The translations under genes were made by a program, and so were the position numbers. The notes below the pieces were generated by a model that saw nothing but the letters and a program-made list of their open reading frames with translations, did not search any database and was not told the DNA's origin. A stretch of 64,000 nucleotides of DNA from the NCBI GenBank assembly GCA_907165135.1, contig OU015566.1:7362157-7426156 (forward strand). Direction: 5' to 3'. The stretch is from Oikopleura dioica (Eukaryota; Chordata; Appendicularia; Copelata; Oikopleuridae). Shown here one piece after another: positions 32,322 through 43,594 of the stretch. Numbering within the stretch: the first letter of the stretch is position 1; every line of letters begins with the position of its first letter.

Positions 32322-35300
32322 ATGGATGACGAGTCGGAATCGGAAGAAACTCCCGGTCCATCCGGGAGTCAAGGAAACCAGTCTCCAAAGATTTCAGGGA
32401 CGAACAAACGCACATTTTTTGCAGAAATTACCAGGGACAGCGACCTGTTCCACGATTTTATATTAGTCATGGATTCAATCCGTACCGGCACGCCGTACAC
32501 CAGAGATCAACTGAAGACAGCCGATCGCGTTGGCTACTACACTACTCGGTCGAATAAAAACCAAGATCCGGATCTTCCAGAGACACTGAACATGTACGAA
32601 AAAACGCGCTCTTCGAATAAACCTCTCTTCGACAAACCGGCAAATGTTCTCAAATTCAACGAGGCAGAATTGCCTTCTGACGACGAAGAGGACGAAGAAT
32701 TCCAGCCGCCATCTGAAGAGGCAGAGGAGGACGATGAAGAAGAAGAACAAGAGACGATCACTTCCAATAAGCTTTCTGATGACGAAGAGACAGAGTCCGT
32801 TACGCTCTCCCACCAAGACGAGAATTCCCGCTTCTCAGAAAAGTCCGCCAGCTCAACCATCGCGAAGAAAACTCGTTCCCAAATCCGCTTGCCTGATAAT
32901 TTCGACGATCTTTTAAACGGAACGCAATTTTTCGACGATGAGCCTGTTCAACAACCATCGACGAGCTATCTAGATATGCAAGACGATACGACTGAATATG
33001 ACAGCGAATACATGCAGTTTCTCAATGAAACGTTTCAAACAAAACCCGAAGAGCTCAAAAACATGAACCACGATGATGAGAGAGATGTTGATTACAACCC
33101 TGTTCCGGAGATGTTTCAGTCGAAAAAGACGATGGATGAGGAGGAAGGAAATGAGAAGAAAGGAAATTATAGAATTTCGAAGAAGGAATGTCGAGACCTT
33201 CAGGACGATAATTTGAATGATCTTTTCGAGCAGTTCACTCCGAAAATCAACCTAGAGGAAGATCTCAGAAGGCGGAATCAAAGTGAGTCCTGCGATGCAC
33301 CAGTTGGAGAGGCTGAAAATCAGGAAAATGTAGCGACTGAAGAGTTCATTTTCTACCAAGAAGTGGAGGAATATGGAATGACTCCTCAGCAACATGAAAC
33401 GCTTCAGACTCAGCTTCATCAGCACATTCAACTCCTAGGCCAGAGCATGCTTCTAATGCGCGGCGATGAGAGCCTCGTTGAGAAAATACAATACAAGCAT
33501 GGATTCCTTTCTCAGGCGGATTACAATCTTTGCGAAATTATTGAAACAACGAACCCAAGCCGTGCGCCCGATTTGCAGCTAGTTTACAATCATGCCTTCC
33601 CGATGAGAGAACATGTTTGGGCAACAAAAGATGAAAACTTCGTTTCGAAAAAGAGGCGTTATGACGAGCGAGTGCGATGGATTACTCCACTTAGCGCTAA
33701 AAAGATGATCGAATGCTACCTGTTTCCGTTCATAGAAATGCTTCCGCGAATCGATAAGATCTACACCCAGCAAAACATCAAATCAACCACCTTGGGCATG
33801 AATATTTGGGGAAGAAACTTGGCAACATCTCCGGGAGAAGAAAACTTGTTCGTCTTTTATTGGAACTTCTACATCAGCTATTCTGAAATCAAAAACTGCA
33901 CAGAGTTTATCGACTGGCTCAGGAAGCATACGATTTTCAAACACTTCACCGACTCTTTCTTGAAAAAGCTCTACAAGGCGCTCCGAAAGAGAAATCCAAT
34001 GAAGGTACCATCAGAGCTGAGAAACACAACTTCCAGTAATACGGTAGTCGAGCTCTTCCGGGATACCGGAGAACTGCCACGAAAGAGCATCACGATCAAA
34101 CCGATTGTTTATGACAATTTCAAGAGCGCTCGTTGGCTGATAAAGAACTTCGTTGTTCCAGAAGATGATATCAACTATCCAGTAGAACTTTTACGAATAA
34201 TCGAAGAATCGGAGAAAATGTATAGGCAGCCTGTTTATCAAAATCCTCGTTTTGTTCAACAAAATGTTGTTATGCGAGCTCCGCGTATGCAGACACGATT
34301 TGAATTACCATGGCGAGAATTTGTAGCTCAAAATCGTTCTTTTTGCCCGATTTTGCCACCTTCAGTTCTGCGGCCGTATTCTTTCCCACAAACTGCTCCA
34401 CCTTCTTCTTTCCCATCAGCTCAGCTACCAACTTCATGCCAACCAGAAGTTATCGATCTTGTCGCTGATCATTCTCCAGTGGTTCCTCCAATCTCTCAAA
34501 ATATTGCTGAAGTGGAGCTTTCGCCTGTTATTGACCCTGTTCCACTCTCGGTTCCAGACACAGTTCCAACGCAAGAATTACTGTCAGATGCAGTACCTGC
34601 TGTAAAAAGTGCACCTCTTTCCATCGAAGCTCCAGCGCCAAATACACCTAAATTTGACGGTGGCATTTTACTGACACCTGAGCAACTAAAGAGAGCTATC
34701 AAAAAAGTGTCGCCAAAGAAAATCGTCAACAGAACTCCAATTAATCAAAATCAAGACGAGCCGCTGGATTTAAGCATGAAGACTGACCCAAAAGTGGCTC
34801 AGAGTGCTCCATTAGACTTCTCAAGAACGATGCCTTCACAGGAACCGAAACAGCAAGGTAAAAAAAAACCAAGGAAACGAGCTCTGATCACAACATTAGC
34901 GACAAGGCCGTTTTCGCCCTTACCAGAAGAGGGACAGCCTGAGAAACTATTGTCTGATGGTACGCCTGCCAAGAAGATACTCTTCCCAAAGTCTCCTGCG
35001 AAATCATCTATCAAAGATCCCTCATCTAGTAAGAATACCCAAAGATCTGTGAAAATCGGCAGCGTTACCGAGCATCTACTTGAGGAGCTTGATCCACCTT
35101 CGTTTTCCCCTGCGAAGAATCTGATGGATGCAATCGAGAAAAGCGGAATCCCGACATTTTCACAGCCGTCCAAGAAGAGCTGCCTGCGCCAGGAAACCAC
35201 CCCCGATGTGCCGATTCGGCAGATGGTTCCATCGAAAATTATTCCTCCAACTCAGGTCAAGAAAGTTGAGACTCCAGTAACACCGGAAAATGGGCCAACA

Positions 35301-38300
35301 ATCAGGTCCATTATGAAACTGAATGTGGAAGAGGATGACAAGCATCAAACTTCGGAAGTAAAACCACGACAATGCTTCTCGAGATGTCCTGCTGTTCAGT
35401 GTGATTTGAGACATATCTCACCTTCACCAAGTAGAGAAAAAATCGTCTTGACTCACCAACCAGCAACCAACCCGACCGGTGAACTTCGTAGGAATCGTCA
35501 ACAACTGCCACCGAATAAACGGATTCCTCTCACAACAATTACACTGGCAAACGATAATCCTTCCAAAAAGATTCCAACTGGAACTCCTTTAATTCCACTA
35601 AACCATCGCCAATTCAATGTCAAAGAATCCACCATCCATATGAATAGAATAAGACAAAGAAAATTATCAGCTGAAATTCAACAAAAGCCTCTTTCACCTG
35701 AACTTGAAGGAGACAAGCTTATTCTACTTGCACAAGAAAAAATAAGACAGAATTCGATAGCGCGGATTCGAAACCAAAATCCACCAGCCGACGCCACAAC
35801 CTACTATCAAAGTATTCTCGATACAACTCAAAATTTACAACCATCCATTCATCCTCCTCTTCGAGCTGAAAGACAATCACCGTTCGAAGAGGAAAAAAGA
35901 ATAAAATCGATGATTGGAGTGACAAACAGGAACCAAAATATTTCTTCAAATCCTTCAACTTATTCAAAAACAAAGGATGCAGAAGAGACAACTAAAGCGA
36001 CAGTAAAGCAATATTGGAATCCCCTCAAATCGAGACATGAGACTGAAGCTATCGAAGTCCCATTTGATCCTTCTGATCCTCCCCGTTACAAAGAAAAATC
36101 AGCTGTGAACAAAATGAAGAAAGTAAACCATGACCAAAGAAGAAAAGACCAGAGTCATCAATTTCACGAAACTCTAGTCGAGGAAGAAAATCTAGCCGCT
36201 GCTTGGGGAAACGCACTCGGAAAAAGAAGAAAAAAGCTCGCGGAGAAACCGATTCAAGAAAAGAAAACTGAGCCAGTGAAGCAACCCGTCAAACAGCCGG
36301 ACGTTTCTACGGTTGATACATGCAAAACAAAAAGCCTGCCAGTTGAAGAACCAACAGCCGATAATTGTGATTCTGCTGAAGAAATATCCCAAGATAGCTT
36401 GTCCCCTGAAAGACTAAAACGCTCAACATCTTCTGTAGTCCGAACTGCCAACAAACGAAAACTTGCCGCTCCGAACTGGAGTCCTATCAAAGCTCAAAAG
36501 ACTGCACGAAATGAACCCGAAACCCCTGCGCAAAATCAGCCTACCCAAAAGGTAATTAATTTCCGGAAGCCATTTATTATATTTAGACTCAGCATCCTAT
36601 CGCTCCACCAGAAGTCCATCAGTTCCATCCTCAAGCCAGAGAGTGCCATATCACGAAACTGCTAAAAGAAACCGTGATAAACAATATCCAAGCAGACGTT
36701 GCTTTTATAAAGTCCCCTAGCATAAAATATGAAGGCAGGAAGTCTTTTATGAGTCTGCCTCACAACAAGATCTTGGACCAGCTTTCTAAAATATCACCGG
36801 TGAGTTCTTAGTTGAATTGTTGGTTTTCAAATCAACTTTCTTAGAATAACCGTGCACTCTTCGACTCATTACCACGAGAAGGGGACAAAGAAAAATTTTG
36901 CAAAGCCTTGCGAGAGCTTATTCTTCCTGGAAGACGCTCAATTATCCCTGAGATCTTGAAAAACTCAGGTATGATAGCCAAATGTTCAAATCTCTTTAAT
37001 TTTTAGGCGGCAAAAATGATTTGGACCAAGATTTGATGGATACCAGCACAACGACAATCATTCCAGCTCATTCAATTTTCAAGGTGATTAATTTAACTTT
37101 ACCAATCTCTGACCATTATAGGATACATCACCAACACCAAATGTCATGCGCCTAAATGAAAACAGCACATCAAACGAAGCTGAACCTGACACGACTATTG
37201 TCCCAAAGCCTGTCATGCCAGATATTGTTCTCAGTAGCGCAAATGAAGACAGCATGTCTTCGAACCCAGATCCTTCGGTTTTCGCGGAAAAAGCGAAACG
37301 CATAATATCGAAAAATAAAGACGAACATGGAATCAACAAAGACAGCGTCGAGCAACAATCCGGAGAAAAAACTCAGTCAATTGATCTGGACGCAACAGAA
37401 AGCCAGTGGGAAACTGAAAGCGAAGAAGAAGTTGCTCCGCCAGCTGCAACTACTGAACACGACGACGATGATGATTGGGAAACAGAAAGTGAGGAAGAAG
37501 TTCTTGTACCTCAAGCTTCCAATAAAAAGCCTGATCAAGCGAAGGTAGTCGATTTCAGGCAAACGGATGATCAACAAGAAAGTAAAGATGTTCAAAAGGT
37601 AATACAGCTTACTTTAATTAAAAATTCAAACGAATTTAGATCGTGTCTGTTGATCAGCCCCCAAATGAAGATGCACATGCAAAAAGAAAAATTGAACATC
37701 CAGAGCCAAATCTTGAAACGAAAGAAAAGATTCCTGAAACAAGCGAAGCTGCTGCCGTCTCGTCAAAAGTCACGTCGGCTCCTGAGAAAAACCAGACTGA
37801 TGCACCAAAAGAAACTATAGCAGATTCTGAGGAACCGGAAGAAATACCTATTTCATCAACTGACGAGTCTAGCGAAGACGATTCGGATTCAGATTCTGAC
37901 GGCGACGAGGTTTCATACCTCAACGAAACCGGCCTCAACGATGAGTTTGAAGAGTATGATCATCCCTTCTTGAAGCCGCCGTACACAACGTTTGACTTGC
38001 CCTTCGAGTTTTCGGAGCACATGAGGCTACTTCCACAAACGAAGCTATATTTGGACACTGAAGATCAGTGCGACTTTCTGTTTTGGCGGATTCTCTTCTC
38101 AATGCATGATTATCCACCTGAACTTTTCCAAAAGGTAACAAAATTTACTCATTTAGTCGAAGTTGATCGAAATTTAAGCAAAATCGCATTTATTGGGCAG
38201 AACTCCTGAGTGTAAACATGGAAAGAATTAACGCTTGGATTGATAACCAGCTCAACCTTCTTGAATTATATCCGAAGAAAACCGCTGCTATGCGTCATTT

Positions 38301-38817
38301 GATTAAAATGAACCGAGCTTTAAAAGGCAAGGAGGAGTTTGTGGACGATCCAAGCAAGCACAGAGAGTCAAAGTACTGGAGCATTTATTTCTCCCCAAAG
38401 TACAAGAAAATAAAGAAGAAAAAACTCCAGAAGAAATTTCGTTTCTTGAGCAAAGAAGAATTCAGAGCTTTGCAAAAGAGGACGCTTGAAGAGCTAAAAA
38501 GGCGAGAAGAGGAAAAAAGAAACGCCTTGAAAGAATCTGCCAAAGCTGAGGCGAACAAAAAATCTGAAGAAAATGCACCACCATCGCCAAAAAGAAAGAA
38601 AGCAGAAGCACCAGCAGAAGTGACTAAAACGAAATCGCTCGTAAAAAATAAAAAGCCTACTCCAAAGAAAAGACCTCCGCCAAATCTTCTGAAGGCTACA
38701 GTCATCAAAGAAGCAAAACGGCGATCTGGAGAGGAAGAACGACCCGAAAAGAAGAAGAAGAAAAGGTCTGCAAACATAGAAGAGTTTTCAGAATCTGGGT
38801 CCGTGAAGCCGAAATAA
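32322..38817 (+). CDS. GON4L: GON4L/mute-like nuclear transcriptional co-regulator
   Basis: Start at 32322 (MDDESESEETPGPSGSQGNQ). Exon 1 is unusually long (to about 36551); later introns at about 36552, 36800, 36970, 37085, 37600 and 38135 are 40-60 nt. The N-terminus is acidic and disordered. The family-defining segment is at about residues 340-640: YGMTPQQHETLQTQLHQHIQ, WITPLSAKKMIECYLFPFIE, and ELRNTTSSNTVVELFRDTGE, resembling the conserved GON4L block. A CtBP-binding PLDLS motif lies at about residue 814 (DEPLDLSMK), with a related PLDFS shortly after. The C-terminal part has acidic blocks, then FLFWRILFSMHDYPPELFQK and NRIYWAELLSVNMERINAWI, and a very Lys-rich tail. Known role: chromatin-linked repression and histone-gene or cell-division control. 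It is the first gene of a probable three-gene operon. Confidence 0.78.
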
Positions 38818-38956
38818 ACAAACAACTTTTAAATATATGTTTCTGAGAATCAGTTCAGCTTTTATCCTACTTTTACACATTCCATATACTTAAGCTTTAC
38901 ACTTGACTCGAAATAAATCTCAAAAATATAAAACACCTGACTTAAGTTTCAAAAGA

Positions 38957-39816
38957 ATGGATTCGTTCATCGAAGTAGATGGGCAAATTTTCTTCATTCA
39001 CAGACTGCGGCATTACGCAAAGCAAGGACATCTTGAGGTGGAAATTTGTTGTTTCTTTGGTCGTTATTCTTAGATAGTAGGTTGTGCAGAAGTTTTGTGA
39101 AAAGGGGGTGGGGATTATGGCTGATGCAGCGGAGGGAGCAATTGAAGGAGGCCATGTGAGCATTTTGAAGTTTGTCAAAGATATCGGCTTTATTTTCCCG
39201 AAAGAAATCGCCACAAGGTAGTTTCGAAAAGCTTTACTTCATTCCCTCTGTCTTTAGAGTCGTTGATCGATCCTACCAAAAGATCGTCTTGCCAGAAGAA
39301 ATCAAAGCTTTCCTCGAGGCAGAAAACGTGACGATCCCGGACGACAAGGAAGAAATCAATACTGAAAAAGTAACTCCACAAGAAGACTTGACTCAAATAA
39401 GAAGCCACTCGGAGAATTTAGAAGCAGGAATCTCTATCGGGGAATCGCGAAGGCGTCTAATTCGACAAGCCGAGTTTCATCGAAAGCCGTGGCAGCCAAA
39501 TTTGCCAATTTATCGAAACGACCTGGATACAAACTTAGAGGACTGCTTCGGAAAGGGGATTAAACTTACCAATTTTTTGCATTAACCTCTTGAGTCTTAT
39601 CCCTCTAAAGCCGGACTATCTTGCATAGCTGAGCAGCTGGCTATTGTCAGACAAATCAAAAATCACGTAGGGGTCAACGACTCGCCAGAAATGAAGGTCG
39701 CTGTTTCAAGACTCCGAAAACAAGTTCAAGAAACAAGAAAAGTTGTCAAAGAAGTTGAATGCCTCCAAATTGAAAATAAAAACTGCCAAGATTCGCTCGA
39801 TTCTGAAATCAAATAA
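38957..39816 (+). CDS. Unknown protein: ankyrin-like N-terminus and coiled-coil C-terminus, with a GG-AG intron
   Basis: Start at 38957 (MDSFIEVDGQIFFIHRLRHY). Intron 39038-39089 is GT-AG. Exon 2 starts KFCEKGVGIMADAAEGAIEG and continues GHVSILKFVKDIGFIFPKEI. This helical GH-containing pattern resembles ankyrin repeats, but I cannot assign a family. Another 40-nt intron near 39222 follows, then VVDRSYQKIVLPEEIKAF and an acidic/polar middle. A final coiled coil (VAVSRLRKQVQETRKVVKEV) ends at 39816. The last intron (39557-39610) has no GT donor: the frame continues only if GG-AG boundaries are used (GGATTAAAC...CTCTAAAG). It sits 140 bp after GON4L and 66 bp before POLR2F, in the same orientation. 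Confidence 0.72.
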
Positions 39817-39882
39817 AGCACATTCTTCATTTGAAAATTCATATTTTCTAAATTTAGAGGGTAATTCGTAAATTGATCAAAA

Positions 39883-40323
39883 ATGTCTGACAACGAAGAA
39901 GAGCATTACGACTTGGACGAGCCTATGGACGAGACTGGAGCTGTCGACGATGCGGGAGATGCTTTTATCACGACTGGCGAAGAAGTTGAGGGCGGCCGAG
40001 CTGTGCCAAGAGATGAGAGAATCACTGTTAGTTTATGAGTGTATTTTTGTTATCTTTATCAAATACTCTAGACGCCCTTTATGACAAAATACGAGCGAGC
40101 GCGTATTCTCGGAACTCGGGCGCTGCAGATTGCGATGAATGCCCCCGTCATGGTAGAACTGAGAGGAGAGACTGACCCCCTTGCGATTGCGTTGAAAGGT
40201 AAGTTAAAATAATTGAGTTAGTTGTAAAGTTTTGTTGAAGAATTGAAAGTGAAGAAAATTCCGATTATCGTGCGTCGGTATTTGCCTGATGGATCTTACG
40301 AGGATTGCTACGGGTTTAAATAA
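39883..40323 (+). CDS. POLR2F: POLR2F (RPB6/ABC23), common subunit of RNA polymerases I, II and III
   Basis: Start at 39883 ([20 protein letters not shown]). Three exons. The acidic N-terminal tail is followed by [40 protein letters not shown] and [20 protein letters not shown], ending GFK. This is a near-complete match to the highly conserved RPB6 core and its usual length. Known role: assembly and stability of all three nuclear RNA polymerases. A TTTCTAAATTTAG acceptor lies 26 nt upstream of the ATG, only 40 nt after the previous stop, a typical trans-splice position inside an operon. Confidence 0.97.
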
Positions 40324-41862
40324 TAGTTCTTTTCTTATTTATTGTAAGATTTAATGAATAAAGAAAGTTTTTAACCCAAGTAAAAGGCCCTCCAGCGAGT
40401 TGATCCTGGAAGGAGAAGGAACGCTTTTGACAGACGACATCCAAGAAACCTGCTTCGCATGAAGAACTAAAATCCTACTGCCCTTTCTGCGCGCGATTTG
40501 CTAAAATCTTGAATAAATTGAAAAAAAGTAATCGACAAAAAATAAGCTTGTTCACAAAAAGCGTGACCTTTTGCACTACACGGCCACGGTTGGTGATTTA
40601 GGAGGCTGATTTGGCGATCAGCGCGGAATTTGACTTTTGCGAATTTCGCGCTGCCAAATGGTATTAGTTTAAAATTGAAATTGAAAATGTCACCCATTTT
40701 TTCTTCATTTCCACATTCAAATTCGATTTTCATAAAATGGCAAACCGGATGTCCGATTGACTTTTTCTGACTTTCGAAAGCGCCGTAACTATGCACGATT
40801 GTTAATCCAACTCGATCCATTGAAATGCGACAGTGCAACAAAGTTAGTGCCAAGCGAGCCTTTCCTCCTTAGATTTGGGCACATTTCAGGGCGACAAAGG
40901 AAACCGAACACTTGAAACTGGCTCAAACGCCACTCATCATGATGAGCGGAAAGCGCGGCTGTTTTGTTCTCCAATTTTTAAGTCTTTTCGTCTAAAGACA
41001 GAATCTGCATAAAAACAGGTTGATAGAAGAGCGAGGATCAATAAATTGGAAAGACAGTCAAAAACGACTTACCGAAATAAGGCATTCAACTTGTGACAGG
41101 TTGAAATAAGGAATCGGATTTGCTTTTGCACATGTTTCCATCGAATCAGTTCAATCATCCTTTGACGTCTTTCTGATTGAGAAGTATTATACTTTTCTGA
41201 AATTAGCGAAGTTCATCTTGCTTTGATGCTCGCATTATTTACTGCAAAAAACTTGCTTCTCACATTTTGATGTGGAAATAATAATGAAGGGTGGTTGAAA
41301 CAAAGGCCGGATTTTGGCTGGATTGATGTACCAAACACCGCCACTTTTGCGTTATCAGAAATGCGCAGTGATTGATTCCGCGGCAGGTGCAATTTGTATT
41401 ATCACTGATAAGCACTGTTATCGGCATTCAAATTACGATTTCCAAATTTTGATTCAGAAATCTCGTTCTTTTCCAATTCTGCGGTCAGATAAAGCTTGTG
41501 AGTCGACATGCGGCCGCTGCTTTATTTGCCCAAACAGAAAGAACCAGTTAATATCTATATCAGAATATTTATCGGCGGCGCTTTCATTTAGGTTGGTGTC
41601 ACAGCAAACCAATTCCAAACGCAAAGTGTATCAAGAAAAATGAGTTGATAGAGGCACTCCACAACTGTGATAAGGGCACAAGCAAGAATACGGGCATTCC
41701 CAAGTCTTAGACTTGTTGGTGCTACTATGGGAAACCTGTGCTCGGTAACCTGTGTAGAAACCTGAGTCGTAGAGAGGGGTTTTCATTCGAGCGTATGATT
41801 CTAGCCATCCAATATCTCTAGAATCTGGGCTAGTTGTTAGGGTTTGGGACTGGGAACTCTCA

Positions 41863-41937
41863 AGGGGGTCCGTGGGGCGAAGCCCCCTGGTTTAGGCCTT
41901 AAGTGGGGGGTTCCGGGGGGGGGGCATTGCCCCCTGG
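41863..41937. repeat. G-rich palindromic repeat (GGGGCGAAGCCCC type), two units
   Basis: Two tandem units of the form GGGGTCCGTGGGGCGAAGCCCCCTGG and GGGGTTCC-G(n)-CATTGCCCCCTGG are separated by TTTAGGCCTTAAGT. Each can fold as a G/C hairpin. The composition is very unlike the neighbouring sequence. Confidence 0.7.
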
Positions 41938-41979
41938 ATTTGGGTTAGGGGCAGCTCGAAAGATAACCCCCTTCTACCA

Positions 41980-42043
41980 CCTGAGTCAGGGTTTTGAAAT
42001 TGCTTTACTTTTCAATAACGCGTTTTCAAGACCCTGACTCAGG
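41980..42043. repeat. Imperfect inverted repeat (CCTGAGTCAGGGTTTTGAAA)
   Basis: A 20-nt arm CCTGAGTCAGGGTTTTGAAA (41980-41999) pairs with TTTCAAGACCCTGACTCAGG (42024-42043) with one mismatch around a 24-nt loop. It lies 40 bp after the G-rich palindromes, so both may belong to one inserted element. Confidence 0.6.
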
Positions 42044-43594
42044 CTCTATATAGGTTGCTGAGACAAGTTGCCTTAGACAAAATATTAAGCGGTGTATTGG
42101 TACCTAAATTTGTGTTTGATATTCATGCAAATTCCATATTCTGAGAAAAACATAGAACGTGACGAATTGCTATTGAAAAATCGAAGCATGCAGGAGATTA
42201 ATCAGTTTGAAATGTTTTTCAAAAACGGGCAGGAATCCTTTTGGGCACAGATCGATGGGGACTCATCTGGTGGCCTAATTTTTTGCTCAGAAATACAAAT
42301 CGCCCATGCGTTTGAAGTTTTTCTTTTTTGGGCACGCAGCAATTATGGTGAGCCAGTTGAAATGAGCCCATCGATCATTGGAGTCGATTTAGATTCTACT
42401 TACAAGCCGACTTACTGTTGAGTTAAAACGATAATGCCGATAGTATCTCACTGTATCAATCACTGTATTTCTTGGATTATTGCTAATAATTGGATTTTCT
42501 TTGGGGGAAAACCGCCAAAAATTTATATAAGAATCATTATCCGAAAATTGAATAAGATGGATACGTTTTTAGCATCGAAAATGGAGTAGAACCGCTCAAG
42601 TTTGAGAGGTTTGCTCAGATGTAGAGACAGGCGCCTTTGTAACAATTGGGTCCACTTGGAAAGTGGCTTGAAACAAATTTCTTTTTTCGATTTTTCAAAT
42701 TTATCATTCAACTCTAGTACTCTTAGGCGCTTTTGTCTGCGACTCGGGAGAAAGTCACAATTCAATGTAGAAAGAGCTAATCCGGATCTAGGCAGACTGC
42801 CTGGAAACCGAACTGCTTCAGTATCAGGATTCGAGAAGCATTCGTTCTCGCTTTAATTTGACTATTATTCGAAGTGTCAAAAGATCTGCAACAAGTAAAC
42901 TGGTAATTACCACGTCCACAATTGATAGGCTAATTAGGCAAGCAATAAGTTACAGTTGGAAAAAGATATTCTCTCCGATTAGCAAAAACCACCATGATAA
43001 ATGTGGAAATAAATGCGATTTTCAAAATGATTTTTTGTTTTGCATGAATCGCAAATTTGAGGCTTTGATTAGACCACTCAGATTATCATCAATTTGTGAA
43101 GCCAAAAATCGCTTTTAGTTTATGAAGGAAAAAAATTCCGACATTTCAGAATCTGATCTACTTTAATTTCTATTAATAATTTGATGAAAAAATCTTGTTT
43201 TGAAAGCAAATTAAACTTTATCATATAAGGCGCAACAGGTACACTCCAACTCCCAAATCGAAAGTATTCGGCAGAGGAAAGTCGTCTTCCGCGATTTCAT
43301 GGACTAATTTATCGAAATTTTCCAACGCTGCTGCATAGAACTGGCCGCGGCGCACCTGCTCCACCGCCGCAATTCGAAAAAAAAAATTTCATCTCTGCAA
43401 CAAAAATTGCGAATGGCGCCCTCCGCCAAAGTGGGCGCTGAGCGATTCCAATTCGAAACACCTTTGTGAAACGCACCTAGCGCCAAACAAATTCCGCATT
43501 ACAACTTACTCAAACAGATCAAACTTACACACTCAACTAGATCGTATAAACCTTATAAATAAAAAAAAAGAAAATACACTGAAGATTATCAGAG

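Larger units (their letters stand above)
40324..43594. promoter_or_regulatory. 3.3 kb gene-free region upstream of Dachshund, likely regulatory
   Basis: The longest stretch without a gene in an otherwise packed window. Short frames (e.g. 40467-40853 minus, 42092-42421 plus) show no motif or splice context. GATAAG-type words recur around 41400-41700. The G-rich palindromic block and a hairpin are listed separately. Developmental regulators often keep large control regions even in compact genomes, so a cis-regulatory role is inferred. Confidence 0.45.

Noticed and set aside
32475-32860. Long antisense frames under the GON4L first exon
   Set aside because: Antisense of Glu/Asp/Ser-rich codons gives Ser/Leu/Phe frames by composition; the sense gene explains the region.
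38942-39214. Minus-strand 90-codon open frame between GON4L and POLR2F
   Set aside because: It is the complement of two spliced exons of the plus-strand gene at 38957-39816, whose frame is supported by introns and continuity.
42092-42421. Plus-strand 109-codon open frame upstream of DACH
   Set aside because: No recognisable domain, no splice-acceptor before the start, and located in an otherwise non-coding regulatory-type region.
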